From NCBI GenBank assembly GCA_963709185.1, contig CAVPVQ010000028.1:62001-126000 (forward strand): DNA of 64,000 nt, in the 5' to 3' direction. The notes beneath the pieces were generated by a model, which made no database searches, had not been told where the DNA came from, and was given only the letters and a program-made list of their open reading frames with translations. Below are positions 1 to 10,058 of the stretch, one piece after another. Within the stretch, counting starts at the first letter, position 1; every line of letters starts with the position of its first letter. This DNA comes from Roseiarcus sp963709185 (GTDB lineage Bacteria > Pseudomonadota > Alphaproteobacteria > Rhizobiales > Beijerinckiaceae). The translations under genes were made by a program, and so were the position numbers.

Positions 1-74
1 AATCCGATGAAGGATCGAGTCGCAAGCGGCGGCGCCCGGGCCGCAGGGCGAATGCCGGAAGCCTCATCGGGCGC

Positions 75-1034
75 GTGGCGCGTTTCGGCGAGCGGCGCGC
101 TGTGACGCCAGGCGGGCCGGCGGCGGTGTGCGTGGACTGGGGGACCAGTTCGCTCCGCGCTTATCTGATGAACGCTGACGGGGCGGTTCTTCAGCGCGTG
201 GCCTCGCCGCGCGGCGTTCTCACCGTCGACAAGGGAGAGCACGAGGGGGTTCTCGCCGGCTTGATCGGGGGCTGGCTGGCCGAATCAGGCCCGCTGCCGA
301 TCCTGATGGCGGGCATGGTCGGCTCCCGTCAGGGATGGGTCGAGGCGCCCTACGCCGATTGTCCCGCCGGCCTGCCGGAGATCGCCGCGGCGATGGCGAC
401 CGTCAATACCCGCACAATGGGCGCGATCGGCGTGGCGCCAGGGGTTTCAACCATCGACCGCGACGGCGCGCCCGACGTGATGCGCGGCGAAGAGACGCAG
501 ATCCTCGGCGCGCTCGCCGCGATGGGCCGCGCGAACGGCGTGTTCGTCCTGCCGGGCACCCATTCGAAATGGGCGCGCGTCGAGGCGGGGCGAATCACAT
601 CCTTTGCGACCTACATGACCGGCGACGTCTTTGCCGCGCTCAAGGACCACACCATTCTCGGGCGTCTGATGGACGCGGCGCCGCAGGACGACGCGGGCTT
701 TGCCGAAGGGGTCGGCGCGGCGGCGCGGCTCGAGCGGCCCGGCGACCTGCTGCACGCCATTTTCATGACCCGGACGCTCGGCCTGTTCGACCGTCTGCGG
801 CCCGGCCAATTGGCGGACTATCTCTCCGGCCTGCTGATCGGCGCGGAGCTGGCGTCGGGCGCGCGGGGAGCGCAAGGCGCCGTGGTGGTCGGCTCGCCCG
901 CGCTGACCGCCCGCTATTGCGCGGCCGGCGCAATCCTCGGGCTGGCGCTGGAGCCGGCCCCCGACGATTGCGCGCCGCGCGGGCTGCTCGCCTTGCTCAC
1001 CCGCTGGCGCGGCCGGATCAACCAATCGCCATGA
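75..1034 (+). CDS. dgoK: 2-dehydro-3-deoxygalactonokinase
   Basis: A protein of about 319 aa of the DgoK family, which phosphorylates 2-keto-3-deoxygalactonate in the cytoplasm in the De Ley-Doudoroff galactonate route. The N-terminal phosphate-binding segment VDWGTSSLRAYL, the central segment VLPGTHSKWARV and the block MTGDVFAALKDHTILG are typical of the family, and the length fits. The frame opens at a GTG at 75. GTG codons at 102 and 126 are also possible starts and would remove a poorly conserved leader, so the N-terminus is uncertain. No partner aldolase gene is visible; it may lie before the window. The 3' end overlaps the end of putA by 17 bp on the opposite strand, a convergent arrangement. 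Confidence 0.85.
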   Translation: MARFGERRAVTPGGPAAVCVDWGTSSLRAYLMNADGAVLQRVASPRGVLTVDKGEHEGVLAGLIGGWLAESGPLPILMAGMVGSRQGWVEAPYADCPAGLPEIAAAMATVNTRTMGAIGVAPGVSTIDRDGAPDVMRGEETQILGALAAMGRANGVFVLPGTHSKWARVEAGRITSFATYMTGDVFAALKDHTILGRLMDAAPQDDAGFAEGVGAAARLERPGDLLHAIFMTRTLGLFDRLRPGQLADYLSGLLIGAELASGARGAQGAVVVGSPALTARYCAAGAILGLALEPAPDDCAPRGLLALLTRWRGRINQSP

Positions 1035-4000
1035 GGCTGGCGTTGCCTCCCGCCGCCGTGGTGTTCACCGTGATCGCCTGTTCGTTCATCAGCCAGTCGA
1101 GCGGCCAGTTCTCGCCTGCCTGAAACCGGCGCGCGGAAAGGGCGAAGACGCTGGCGATCGGCCCGTCGGACGCGGCGACGTTCGCCAGAAACGCACGCAG
1201 CGCTTCGCCTTCGCGATCCGTCAACACCGCCGCGACCGGGACCGAAGCGCTGGCGAGACCGATCTGCGCGCGCAGCGCGGCAGGCAGCGCGTCGAACAGC
1301 GCTTGCGCCGCCAAGCCGCCGAGCAGCGCGCGATTTCCCGTACAGAGGGCGCAGGCGATCTGCGCGATCGCCGCCTCCTCCGACGCGGCGTCGCAGCCAA
1401 TCGCGCCGCGCGGACGCAGCGAGTAGACATTCTGTTCGCCGACCGGCCCCGACAATTCGACGCGGGCGCCGAGGCGCGACAGCGCGGCGATCGCGGCGCA
1501 ACGGATCGACAGCGCCTGGCGTCCGGAGCTCCCGAGCCATTCGGCGAACCGCGTCGCGGCCGGCGGCGCCGAGCCCCGGCCGATGTCCGGCCACAGCGGC
1601 GGCGCGACGCCGAGCAGGCGCTTCAGATAGAGCGGACCGCCCGCCTTCGGGCCGGTCCCCGACAGGCCGTGGCCGCCGAACGGCTGCACGCCGACGACCG
1701 CGCCGATGATGTTGCGGTTGACGTAGATATTGCCCGCGCCGAGGCGTTCGCTCACCAGGGCGATCGTCGCGTCGATGCGCGAATGCACGCCCCCGGTCAG
1801 CGCGTAACCGGTAGCGTTGAGCTGGTCGATCAGCGCGGTCAACCCGTCGCGCCGGAAGCGCAGCACATGCAGGACCGGGCCGAACACTTCGCGCGCGAGG
1901 TCGCCGACGCGCTCGATCTCGATCAGCGTCGGCGCCATGAAATTTCCGCGCGCGGCGCCCTCGCCAAGGGGCGGCGCGTGAACCGCGAAACCGCGCGCCC
2001 GCATCCTCGCGACATGCGCGGTCAGGGTCGCCAGCGCCTCCTGCGAAATGACCGGACCGATATCGGTCGAGAGACGATCCGGCCGGCCGACCGACAGTTC
2101 GGCGGTCGCCGCCTTGAGCATGGCGATGATCCGGTCGGCGACATCCTCCTGCAGACACAGCACGCGCAAGGCTGAGCAGCGCTGACCAGCCGAGTCGAAT
2201 GCGGAGCTGAGGACGTCCGCCGCCACCTGTTCGGCGAGCGCCGAACTGTCGACGATCAGCGCGTTCTGTCCGCCGGTTTCGGCGATCAGCGGGATCGGCC
2301 CGCCGTCCGCCCCAAGTCGTTTGGCGAGCGCGCGCTGGATGATTCGCGCAACCTCGGTCGAACCGGTGAACAACACCCCGGCGATCTCCGGATGGGCGGT
2401 GAGCGCGGCGCCAACTTCGCCGTCGCCGGGCAGCAGGCTGATAACGGGCTCGGGCGCGCCGGCTTCATGGAAAATGCGAATCGCTTCGGCGGCGATAAGC
2501 GGCGTCTCCTCGGCCGGCTTGGCGATGACCACATTGCCGGCGGCCAGCGCGGCGCTCGCCTGGCCGGTGAAAATGGCGAGCGGAAAGTTCCACGGGCTGA
2601 TGCAGGCGACGACGCCGAGCGGGCGATGCGTCGCGTTGGCGAAGCCTTCGCCGATCTGCGCGGCGTAGTAGCGCAGAAAATCGACCGCTTCGCGCACGTC
2701 GCCGAGAGCATTGGGCAGCGTCTTGCCCGCTTCGCGGCACATCAAGCCCGCCAGTTCGCCGGCGCGGCTCTCGAACAGCCCCGCCGCGCGAACCAGGATC
2801 GCCGCCCTTTCCGCGGGCGGCCGGTCGCGCCAGGCCGGCCAGGCGCGGACGGCGCCGGCGACCGCCGCCGCGACCTGCGCCGCGTCGGCGAAGGCGACAT
2901 GGCCGACGATGTCGCTGGTATCAGCCGGATTGACCACCGGGCGCCAGGCGCCGCCCCCGCCCGCGCGGTAAACGCGCGCCTCGCTCGCGGCGAGGGCGGC
3001 GCCGAGCTGCGACAGCCGCGCCTCGCTGGTCAGATCGACGCCCGCCGAATTGGCGCGCCGGCCGGCGAACAGATCGCGCGGCAAGGCGATTTTGGGATGA
3101 GGCGCGCCGACCGGATCGAGCGCGCGCGCCGCATCGACGGGGTCTTCCAGCAGCGCGTCGAGCGGCGTCGTCGGGTCGGCGATGCGGTGGACGAAGGACG
3201 TGTTGGCCCCGTTCTCCAGCAAGCGGCGCACGAGATAGGCGAGCAAGGTCTCGTGCGAGCCGACCGGCGCATAGATCCGGCACGGGCGGTTGAGATGGGC
3301 GGGGCCGACGACCTGCTGATAGAGCGGCTCGCCCATGCCGTGCAGACATTGGAACTCATACTGGCCGGCGTAGAAATTGGCGCCCGCCAGCGCATGAACG
3401 GTCGCCAGGGTCAGCGCATTATGCGTCGCGAATTGCGGATAGACTTCGCCGGGCGCGCCGAGCAGCAGGCGCGCGCAGGCGATATACGACACATCGGTGT
3501 GAATCTTGCGCGTGAAGACCGGAAAACCCTCGAGCCCCTCGACCTGCGACCGCTTGATCTCGCTGTCCCAATAGGCCCCCTTGACCAGCCGGACCATGAT
3601 GCGGCGGCGGGTGCGGCGCGCCAGATCGATGATGAAATTGATCACCGGCGCGGCGCGTTTCTGATAGGCTTGGACGACAAAGCCGACGCCGTTCCAGCCG
3701 GCGAGATCCGGATCGCCGCATAGAGCCTCGAGCAGATCGAGCGACAGGTCGAGCCGTTCGGATTCCTCGGCGTCGATATTGACGCCGACGTCGTATTGGC
3801 GGGCGAGGAGAACGAGGCTTTTCAGCCGGGGCAGCAATTCCTCCATCACCCGCCGGCGCTGCGCGCGCTGATAGCGGGGATGCAAAGCCGAGAGCTTGAT
3901 CGACAGGCCCGGCCCTTCGTAAATGCCGCGCCCGGCTGACGCCGCCCCGATCGTTTGGAGCGCGTTCTCATAGGAGGCGAGGTAGCGCGCGGCCTCTTCG

Positions 4001-4710
4001 GCGGTGGCCGCCGCTTCGCCGAGCATGTCGTAGGAATAACGAAAGCCCTGCGCCTCGAGCCGGCGGGCGGTGTGAATCGCCGCCTCGATCGTCTCGCCGC
4101 AGACGAATTGCTCGCCCATCACCCGCATCGCGGTATCGACGCCGGCGCGGATGATCGGCGCGCCGCTGCGGGCGACCAGCCGGGTCAGCGCCGAACTCAG
4201 GCCGCTTTCGTCGAAGGTTCCAACCAGTCGGCCGGTAATGAGAAGGCCCCAGGTCGCCGCGTTGACGAAGGGCGACGGCGAGTGCCCGAGGTGGGCGCGC
4301 CACGCCCCGCCGCCGATCGTGCCGGCGATCAGCGCGTCGCGGGTCGCGCCGTCGGGAATGCGCAGAAGCGCCTCGGCGAGGCACATCAGCGCGACGCCCT
4401 CCTGGCTGGAGAGCGCATATTCGCGCATCAGGCCCTGGACCAGACCGGTCGTCGGCCGGGCGCGCAGGCCCTCGATCAATCGCCGCGCCAACGCCGTCGC
4501 CTCAGCCTTGGTCGAGGCGGACAGCGTCGCGGCCTGCAACAGCGCGGGCACGCAATCGGTCTCGGGCGCGCGATAGACGGCGTCGATCGCGGCGCGCAGA
4601 CCGTCGCGCTTCTCGATGTCGGCGAGGAACTCGGCGAACGACGGCCGATCGGCGGCGGCGCGCTCGCCGACGCGCGGGCCTGACGAAGACGGCTCGATCA
4701 CCCCCGGCAT
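1018..4710 (-). CDS. putA: bifunctional proline dehydrogenase / L-glutamate gamma-semialdehyde dehydrogenase
   Basis: A 1230-aa PutA that oxidises proline to glutamate using FAD and then NAD+. The first half carries the proline dehydrogenase barrel (for example YSYDMLGEAA and VNIDAEESERLDL near residues 225-315). The second half carries the aldehyde dehydrogenase domain, with SPWNFPLAIFTGQ, the TGS Rossmann segment and the catalytic cysteine in AGQRCSALR near residue 843. About 200 further residues follow the ALDH core, as in long PutAs. No N-terminal ribbon-helix-helix domain is present, so it should not repress its own gene as enterobacterial PutA does. The ATG start is preceded by GGAG at good spacing. 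The 270 bp upstream hold no gene. Confidence 0.95.
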   Translation of the reverse strand: MPGVIEPSSSGPRVGERAAADRPSFAEFLADIEKRDGLRAAIDAVYRAPETDCVPALLQAATLSASTKAEATALARRLIEGLRARPTTGLVQGLMREYALSSQEGVALMCLAEALLRIPDGATRDALIAGTIGGGAWRAHLGHSPSPFVNAATWGLLITGRLVGTFDESGLSSALTRLVARSGAPIIRAGVDTAMRVMGEQFVCGETIEAAIHTARRLEAQGFRYSYDMLGEAAATAEEAARYLASYENALQTIGAASAGRGIYEGPGLSIKLSALHPRYQRAQRRRVMEELLPRLKSLVLLARQYDVGVNIDAEESERLDLSLDLLEALCGDPDLAGWNGVGFVVQAYQKRAAPVINFIIDLARRTRRRIMVRLVKGAYWDSEIKRSQVEGLEGFPVFTRKIHTDVSYIACARLLLGAPGEVYPQFATHNALTLATVHALAGANFYAGQYEFQCLHGMGEPLYQQVVGPAHLNRPCRIYAPVGSHETLLAYLVRRLLENGANTSFVHRIADPTTPLDALLEDPVDAARALDPVGAPHPKIALPRDLFAGRRANSAGVDLTSEARLSQLGAALAASEARVYRAGGGGAWRPVVNPADTSDIVGHVAFADAAQVAAAVAGAVRAWPAWRDRPPAERAAILVRAAGLFESRAGELAGLMCREAGKTLPNALGDVREAVDFLRYYAAQIGEGFANATHRPLGVVACISPWNFPLAIFTGQASAALAAGNVVIAKPAEETPLIAAEAIRIFHEAGAPEPVISLLPGDGEVGAALTAHPEIAGVLFTGSTEVARIIQRALAKRLGADGGPIPLIAETGGQNALIVDSSALAEQVAADVLSSAFDSAGQRCSALRVLCLQEDVADRIIAMLKAATAELSVGRPDRLSTDIGPVISQEALATLTAHVARMRARGFAVHAPPLGEGAARGNFMAPTLIEIERVGDLAREVFGPVLHVLRFRRDGLTALIDQLNATGYALTGGVHSRIDATIALVSERLGAGNIYVNRNIIGAVVGVQPFGGHGLSGTGPKAGGPLYLKRLLGVAPPLWPDIGRGSAPPAATRFAEWLGSSGRQALSIRCAAIAALSRLGARVELSGPVGEQNVYSLRPRGAIGCDAASEEAAIAQIACALCTGNRALLGGLAAQALFDALPAALRAQIGLASASVPVAAVLTDREGEALRAFLANVAASDGPIASVFALSARRFQAGENWPLDWLMNEQAITVNTTAAGGNASLMAIG

Positions 4711-4981
4711 GCCGGCTGTCTCCTGCTCGTTCCCTTCAAGCGGCGCGCGATTCGCCGCGCGGCTTGCGGGCGAGGGGGAATGTCGCGCATTTGCGGCCGG
4801 CGGGCCAGTGCGTTCGCATCAGAGGACGCGGCGCGACGGACGTATCTGCTGCGGGGCACAATCCCGTTTGCTGCGGCGCAACAATCCTGCTAATATGGAG
4901 TGGTGATTTTTACTTGCTGGACAGGCTTGATCGATGAGGATCAACTGACGGCGAACCGAGTCGCCTGACATTGAGGATACG

Positions 4982-5290
4982 ATGAGCGCGGTTTGGAACA
5001 CCAAATGGGGCCCGCGGCGGGTGCGCCAGAGTCCGCCGACCCTGGAAGAGGCCTTCATCGCCGCCGAAACCCTGACCGACGATTTCGGGCAGCGGATCGA
5101 GATCGCGGCTTCGCTGATGGGCGCTCCGGTCGAAGAGGTGAAGGCGCAGGCGGCGCGATTCGCGCCTCATCCGAGCGGGCGTCCCTCGATCGTGACGGGC
5201 AAAGGACGCGCCGTGGTCGTCCAGGTACAAGCGCCCGCGATTCGCGCGCCCGTCGGCGGCGACGCCGCGGCGTTGAGCGCGGCGTTCTGA
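4982..5290 (+). CDS. conserved hypothetical protein
   Basis: A 102-aa ORF with an ATG start and a GAGGATA-like ribosome site a few bases upstream. The protein has no signal peptide or membrane segment. A basic N-terminus (WNTKWGPRRVR) is followed by a helix-rich acidic middle (LEEAFIAAETLTDDFGQ) and a valine/alanine-rich tail. I do not recognise a functional domain; the composition is that of the small conserved cytosolic proteins common in Hyphomicrobiales. It stands alone in front of the ABC exporter gene with a 92-bp gap. Codon use matches the flanking genes, which supports real coding. Confidence 0.6.
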   Translation: MSAVWNTKWGPRRVRQSPPTLEEAFIAAETLTDDFGQRIEIAASLMGAPVEEVKAQAARFAPHPSGRPSIVTGKGRAVVVQVQAPAIRAPVGGDAAALSAAF

Positions 5291-5382
5291 GCGGCGGGCG
5301 ACCGCGCCTCCGCGGCTGGTTTCGCTGCGCGCGGGCGCGAATCGCGCTTCCCCTTTTGGCGTCTTCGCATTAGCAAGGGTTG

Positions 5383-7167
5383 ATGCTCGACATTCCCGAT
5401 CCCCGGCCGACCACCGGCGCTTTAGCCATGCTGTCGCGCCTGGTGCGCGACTACGGGATGGAGCACAAACTGGCCTATTTCGCCGGAGCCGCGATGCTGG
5501 CGACGGGCGCGACGACGACTGCGCTGGCGGCGGCGCTGCTCCGTCCGGTGCTGAATGGCATGGCCACGGCGGCGCGATTCTCCGAAATGCGCATCCTCGC
5601 CTTCGCGGTGCTCGGGCTGTTCATCATCCGCGGCCTTTCGACCTATGGCGCGCTGGTGATTCTCTCGCGCACCGGCAATCGCATCGTGGCGACCGTGCAG
5701 GCCCGCGTGTTCGATCACCTGCTGCGGCAGAACATGCTGTATTTCCAGGATCGCCATTCGAGCGAGTTCATCGCGCGTCTTTCGCTCGCCGCCAACGGCG
5801 TGCGCGACGCGCTGCAGGTTCTGATCCAGGGCATCGCGCGCGACATGCTGAGCGTCGCCGGCCTGATCGCGGTGATGATCTGGCGCGACCCGCTGATCGC
5901 CGTGCTCGCATTGTCCGTCCTGCCGATCGCCGCGCTGTTTCTTGGCCGGGTCATCCGGCGCGTGCGCGGCTTCGCCAAACGCTCGTTCGACGGTTCGACG
6001 CAGATCATGCAGACGATGGGCGAGGCGGTGCTCGGCATGCGCATCGTCAAGTCGTTCAATCTCGAAGACGTGATGCGCGAGCGGATGGGCAGGGCGATTC
6101 GGGTCGTCGAGCGTTCGGCCAACCGGGTGGCGCGAGGCGGCGCCGCCGCCACGCTGCTCGCCGATTCGCTGGCCGGCCTGGCGATCGGATTTGCGATCTT
6201 CTACGGCTCCTGGCGGGTCAGCGTCGGTCACGGCGACGTCGGCGCGTTCGTCTCGTTCCTCGGCGCGCTGCTGCTCGCTTACGAGCCCGCCAAGCGGCTG
6301 GGGCGGCTCAACGTCGACATCCAGAACGGCATCGTCGGCGCGCGCCTGATCTATGAAGTGCTCGACGCGCCGCAGGGCGAACCGCCGCAGCCGTCCCTGC
6401 CGAAGCTGTCGGTCGGCAACGGCAGGATCGTCATCGATGAGGCGCGCTTCGCCTTTCGCGCCGGCGAATATGTCATCGACGGGCTCAGCCTCGTCGCCGA
6501 GCCCAGCGCGACGACGGCGCTCGTCGGCCCGTCTGGCGGCGGCAAGACGACGATCCTCGGCCTCATTCAGCGGTTCTATGCGCTGAGTCATGGCCGGATC
6601 ACCATCGACGGACAGGACATCAGCGCCTTTGATTTGCACTCGCTGCGCGACAACATCGCTTTCGTGTCGCAGGACGTGTTTCTGTTTCGCGGCACGATCC
6701 GCGAGAACATCGCGGTGGCGCGCCCCGGCTGCGCCGAGGCGGATATCGTCGCGGCCTCGCGCAAAGCGCACGCCCATGATTTCATCACGCAGTTCGCCGC
6801 CGGCTATGAAACCAACGTCGGCGAACAGGGCGCGCAGCTTTCGGGGGGCCAGCGCCAGCGCATCGCCATCGCGCGGGCGATCCTGAAGGACGCGCCGATC
6901 CTGCTGCTCGACGAGCCGACCGCGGCGCTGGATTCGGAATCGGAGCGCGAAGTGCAGAAAGCGCTGGACGATTTGCGAATTGGACGCACCACGCTGGTCG
7001 TCGCCCATCGGCTGCAGACGATCGTCGGCTCCGACCGCATCTGGGTCATTGAAGGCGGACGCGCGGTCGAGACCGGTGAACATCGCGAATTGATCGCTCG
7101 CCGCGGCGCCTATTACGCGTTCTTCGCCGCGCAATTCGGCGCCAGCGCCGTCCTGCCGATCGCCTGA
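5383..7167 (+). CDS. ABC transporter, fused permease and ATP-binding protein (MsbA/exporter type)
   Basis: A protein of about 594 aa with the half-transporter layout: an N-terminal six-helix transmembrane domain (about residues 1-330) and a C-terminal nucleotide-binding domain. Walker A GPSGGGKTT lies near residue 383, the signature LSGGQRQR near 486 and Walker B ILLLDEPTAALD near 506, followed by the H-loop AHRLQTIV. Such proteins act as homodimers exporting lipids, lipid A precursors, peptides or drugs; the substrate cannot be read from sequence. ATG 5383 is preferred; a TTG sits directly upstream in frame. A short gap separates it from the YqaA gene on the same strand, so the two may be co-transcribed. 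Confidence 0.88.
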   Translation: MLDIPDPRPTTGALAMLSRLVRDYGMEHKLAYFAGAAMLATGATTTALAAALLRPVLNGMATAARFSEMRILAFAVLGLFIIRGLSTYGALVILSRTGNRIVATVQARVFDHLLRQNMLYFQDRHSSEFIARLSLAANGVRDALQVLIQGIARDMLSVAGLIAVMIWRDPLIAVLALSVLPIAALFLGRVIRRVRGFAKRSFDGSTQIMQTMGEAVLGMRIVKSFNLEDVMRERMGRAIRVVERSANRVARGGAAATLLADSLAGLAIGFAIFYGSWRVSVGHGDVGAFVSFLGALLLAYEPAKRLGRLNVDIQNGIVGARLIYEVLDAPQGEPPQPSLPKLSVGNGRIVIDEARFAFRAGEYVIDGLSLVAEPSATTALVGPSGGGKTTILGLIQRFYALSHGRITIDGQDISAFDLHSLRDNIAFVSQDVFLFRGTIRENIAVARPGCAEADIVAASRKAHAHDFITQFAAGYETNVGEQGAQLSGGQRQRIAIARAILKDAPILLLDEPTAALDSESEREVQKALDDLRIGRTTLVVAHRLQTIVGSDRIWVIEGGRAVETGEHRELIARRGAYYAFFAAQFGASAVLPIA

Positions 7168-7243
7168 CGGCCGCGCGCTCCCGGCGCATGGACAGGACCG
7201 CGCCCGTCGTCTATCAGGGCGCGATGAACGCGATTCCTGATTG

Positions 7244-7825
7244 ATGTTCAACCGCCTCTACCAGCGGCTGCTGGCGTTGTCCGCCAGCCCGCATGCGCCG
7301 GTGGCGCTGGCGGCGGTGGCCTTCGCCGAAAGCTCGTTCTTTCCCATTCCCCCCGACGTGATCCTGGTGCCGATGTCGCTGGCCAATCCGCGGCTAGCCT
7401 GGCGCTACGCGGCGATCGCCACGGTCGCGTCGGTCGCCGGCGGCGCGGTCGGCTACGGCATCGGCGCGCTGCTCTACGATACGGTCGGTCGGCAGTTGAT
7501 CGATCTCTACGGCTACGCCGACAAGATGGCGATGATGAAGGAGACCTATGCGCGGTGGGGCGCGCTGGTCATCCTGATCAAGGGCCTGACCCCGATCCCC
7601 TACAAGCTGGTGACCATCGCCAGCGGCCTGTTCGGCTACAACTTCGCGCTGTTCCTGATATTGTCGGTGGTGACCCGCGGCGCCCGGTTTTTTCTTCTGG
7701 CCGGCGCGCTCAACTGGTTCGGCGATCCTTTGCGGGTCGCGCTGGAGCGCCACTTCGCGCTGTTTCTGGCGCTGATCGCGACGACGATCGTCGCAGGTTT
7801 CTGGATCGCCACGCGGATGCTCTGA
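7244..7825 (+). CDS. YqaA family inner-membrane protein (DedA/SNARE-associated superfamily)
   Basis: About 193 aa, nearly all hydrophobic, with four or five transmembrane segments. The N-terminal motif FAESSFFPIPPDVILVP is the hallmark of the YqaA branch of the DedA superfamily, and the reentrant-loop segment KGLTPIPYKLVTIASGLFGYN is also present. DedA-type proteins are linked to lipid flipping and membrane homeostasis; the role of YqaA itself is not established. ATG 7244 follows an in-frame TTG. The stop overlaps the dsbB start as TGATG, so the pair is translationally coupled. Confidence 0.82.
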   Translation: MFNRLYQRLLALSASPHAPVALAAVAFAESSFFPIPPDVILVPMSLANPRLAWRYAAIATVASVAGGAVGYGIGALLYDTVGRQLIDLYGYADKMAMMKETYARWGALVILIKGLTPIPYKLVTIASGLFGYNFALFLILSVVTRGARFFLLAGALNWFGDPLRVALERHFALFLALIATTIVAGFWIATRML

Positions 7826-8334
7826 TGGCCCGGCTCGACGACCTTCTCCCCGATTCGCAGTTCAAGAGCGCGGCGTTGATCGGCGCGGTCGCCGTCGCGA
7901 CGCTGACGGGCGCGTGGATTTTCCAGGCGTTCGGCATTGTTCCGTGCGAACTCTGCCTGAAGGAGCGCATCGCCTATTACGGCGCCGTTCCGCTCGCCGC
8001 CATCGTCGCCTACGCGGCGACCGGCCGCGGGCGCACGGTCGCGGTCACGCCCGGACTGATCGGCCTTGCGCTCATCTTCGTGGTCAACGCCGGGCTCGGA
8101 ATCTATCACTCGGGCGTCGAATGGGCCCTCTGGAAGGGGCCGGAGGATTGCACTGGCGTGGTCGCCGCCGCCCCGAAGGTCGCCGACTTCCTCAACCAGC
8201 TTCAGCACATCAAGGTCGTGCGCTGCGACGAGGTCCAGATTCGCGTCCTCGGCCTGTCGCTGGCCAACTGGAACGTGATCATTTCGGCGGCGCTCGCCGC
8301 GCTCGCCGGGCGGGGCGCGATGCTGCGCCGCTGA
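7825..8334 (+). CDS. dsbB: disulfide bond formation protein B
   Basis: A 169-aa inner-membrane protein of the DsbB family, which reoxidises periplasmic DsbA and passes electrons to quinone. Four hydrophobic helices are visible. The first cysteine pair is C41/C44 in PCELC and the second is C109 and C134, the classic two-pair layout. The start ATG shares one base with the YqaA stop codon. The gene ends 22 bp before the convergent stop of the DUF2125-like gene. The DsbA partner is not in this window. Confidence 0.88.
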   Translation: MARLDDLLPDSQFKSAALIGAVAVATLTGAWIFQAFGIVPCELCLKERIAYYGAVPLAAIVAYAATGRGRTVAVTPGLIGLALIFVVNAGLGIYHSGVEWALWKGPEDCTGVVAAAPKVADFLNQLQHIKVVRCDEVQIRVLGLSLANWNVIISAALAALAGRGAMLRR

Positions 8335-8355
8335 CTGCGTCCTTCCGAACGCCGA

Positions 8356-9846
8356 TCAGGGGCTCTTGCCGAGCGGCAAGCCGTTGATCTTGATCGAACC
8401 GTCGGCGCCGTATTCGGCGACCCAGACCAGCGCATCGCCGTCGGCTTTGCCGAGGCCTTTCGCCAACGCCAGGAAGCCGATCAATTGCGGCGACGCCACC
8501 GGCCCGGCGGACTTGAGCGCCGCGATGGTGTTGTCGAAGTTGCGGGCGCGAACCTTCAGGGTCCCGCTCGGCCGCACGCCCTCCAGATGCGCCTGGCCTT
8601 CCAGCGTCAGATCGACCTGCGGCGCGGCGACATGGGACGGCAGCAATTCGACGACGAGCGGCGCGGCTCCCTTGATCCTGGCGAGGATTTTCGGGCCGTC
8701 GGCCTGCGCGATCACCGGCCCGTCTCCCGCAAAATGCATATCGCTGATCGCCTCGTCGGCGCCGGCGGCGAAATCAAAACCGCTGGCCCGAATGCCAAAA
8801 TCGATGGCGGTCGGCGCGAGATCATGCATCGGCGGCGGCACCAGGCCCGGCGGCATCGCCAAGCCGTCCATCGCCAAATGATATTCGACCGATCCCTTGG
8901 CCCCCGGGGCGACCGCCGCCGCCAGGCTGAACTTTGCGTTCGCCAGCCCGAACGAGCCCTGCTGCGCGTCAACCGCGATCGTCTGCGCTTCGATCTTCTC
9001 GGAGCCCTTGGCCTCGGTCGGCATGAGGGCGCGCAGCAACGTCTTGAACGCCGCCTCGTTGGCCGCAATCTCGGGGCGGCTCGGATGCGCGACGAGGAAG
9101 GCCCACAGGTCCAGCGCCTTGCGGACAGACGCGCCGTCGAGGCCGAGATCGACCACCGCCTTGGCGAGCCGGAACTTGAAGCTGACCGGCTTGGCGTCGG
9201 CGCCCGGTTTGCCCGCCTCCGGCGTCACTGAGGCGGCGACGGACAGGTCGCTGATTTCCTCATGCGCGACCGCGGAGATCGCGCTGTTGGACCCCGGGGT
9301 CGCCCCCAGCGTCGCGTGGATCGGCCCGCTGGCGACCGTCTCGTGCAGCGCCGGCGCCTGGACCTCAGCCGTCATCTTGTCGACTCCGGCCTGCGCAGTC
9401 TTGAACGTCGCGAGCGCCGGATCGAAAATTCCATCGAAGGCGTAGCCGGTAAAATTATAGGCGATCGAGCCATCCTTGCTGTGCGCGGCGATCGGCGGCA
9501 ATGCGAGCCCCACCACATGCCACGTCCCGTCATCCTGCTCGGTCAGCGCGTATTTGACGACGGCCGGATCCATTGAAAACCCGGACTGCTCGAGCGGCGC
9601 GGCGAAGCTGCCGAGACTGACCGACACCGTGTAGTGTCCGCCCTCCGGCGTGACGCTCACCGCCGGGGGCGCGCCGGCGGCCGGCTTGCCGAGATAGGCG
9701 GCGAAAATCGCGCTGAGCTTCTGCGCGCCCTCGGGGGTCGGCGGCACATCCTTGGCGGCGGCCGACAGTGGAATGGCGACTGCTGCAACGGCGGCGAGAA
9801 GCGTGCTGCGCAACGTCAGACGACGACCCGGACGAAATGGCGGCAT
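8356..9846 (-). CDS. DUF2125-like secreted protein
   Basis: A 496-aa protein with an N-terminal signal peptide (basic MPPFRPGRR, hydrophobic core, then an ASA-type cleavage site before KDVPPTPEG). The mature part is made of repeated beta-rich stretches with alternating small and hydrophobic residues and ends in a DGSIKINGLPLG motif typical of DUF2125 proteins of Hyphomicrobiales. The function of this family is unknown; location is expected to be periplasmic or outer-membrane associated. The frame is open far upstream, but ATG 9846 has an AAAGGA ribosome site and starts a proper signal peptide, so it was chosen. Confidence 0.65.
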   Translation of the reverse strand: MPPFRPGRRLTLRSTLLAAVAAVAIPLSAAAKDVPPTPEGAQKLSAIFAAYLGKPAAGAPPAVSVTPEGGHYTVSVSLGSFAAPLEQSGFSMDPAVVKYALTEQDDGTWHVVGLALPPIAAHSKDGSIAYNFTGYAFDGIFDPALATFKTAQAGVDKMTAEVQAPALHETVASGPIHATLGATPGSNSAISAVAHEEISDLSVAASVTPEAGKPGADAKPVSFKFRLAKAVVDLGLDGASVRKALDLWAFLVAHPSRPEIAANEAAFKTLLRALMPTEAKGSEKIEAQTIAVDAQQGSFGLANAKFSLAAAVAPGAKGSVEYHLAMDGLAMPPGLVPPPMHDLAPTAIDFGIRASGFDFAAGADEAISDMHFAGDGPVIAQADGPKILARIKGAAPLVVELLPSHVAAPQVDLTLEGQAHLEGVRPSGTLKVRARNFDNTIAALKSAGPVASPQLIGFLALAKGLGKADGDALVWVAEYGADGSIKINGLPLGKSP

Positions 9847-10058
9847 GGGGATTTCCTTTGAAAGAGGCAGGCGCGGAACAGGCGCGGCCGCGCTTCGAGC
9901 CGCGCCGGTCGAAACTCGAACGTCGCCGACCCTAACGGATAAATGGCGCGGAGGAAACGCGCGGCGACCCGCGTGATGCGCCCGACCGGTCGCCGATGCG
10001 AGGAATCGACCCGCCCGCCAGGCGTGGCGGCCGCGCGCTTCGAGCCAGAGACGGCAGC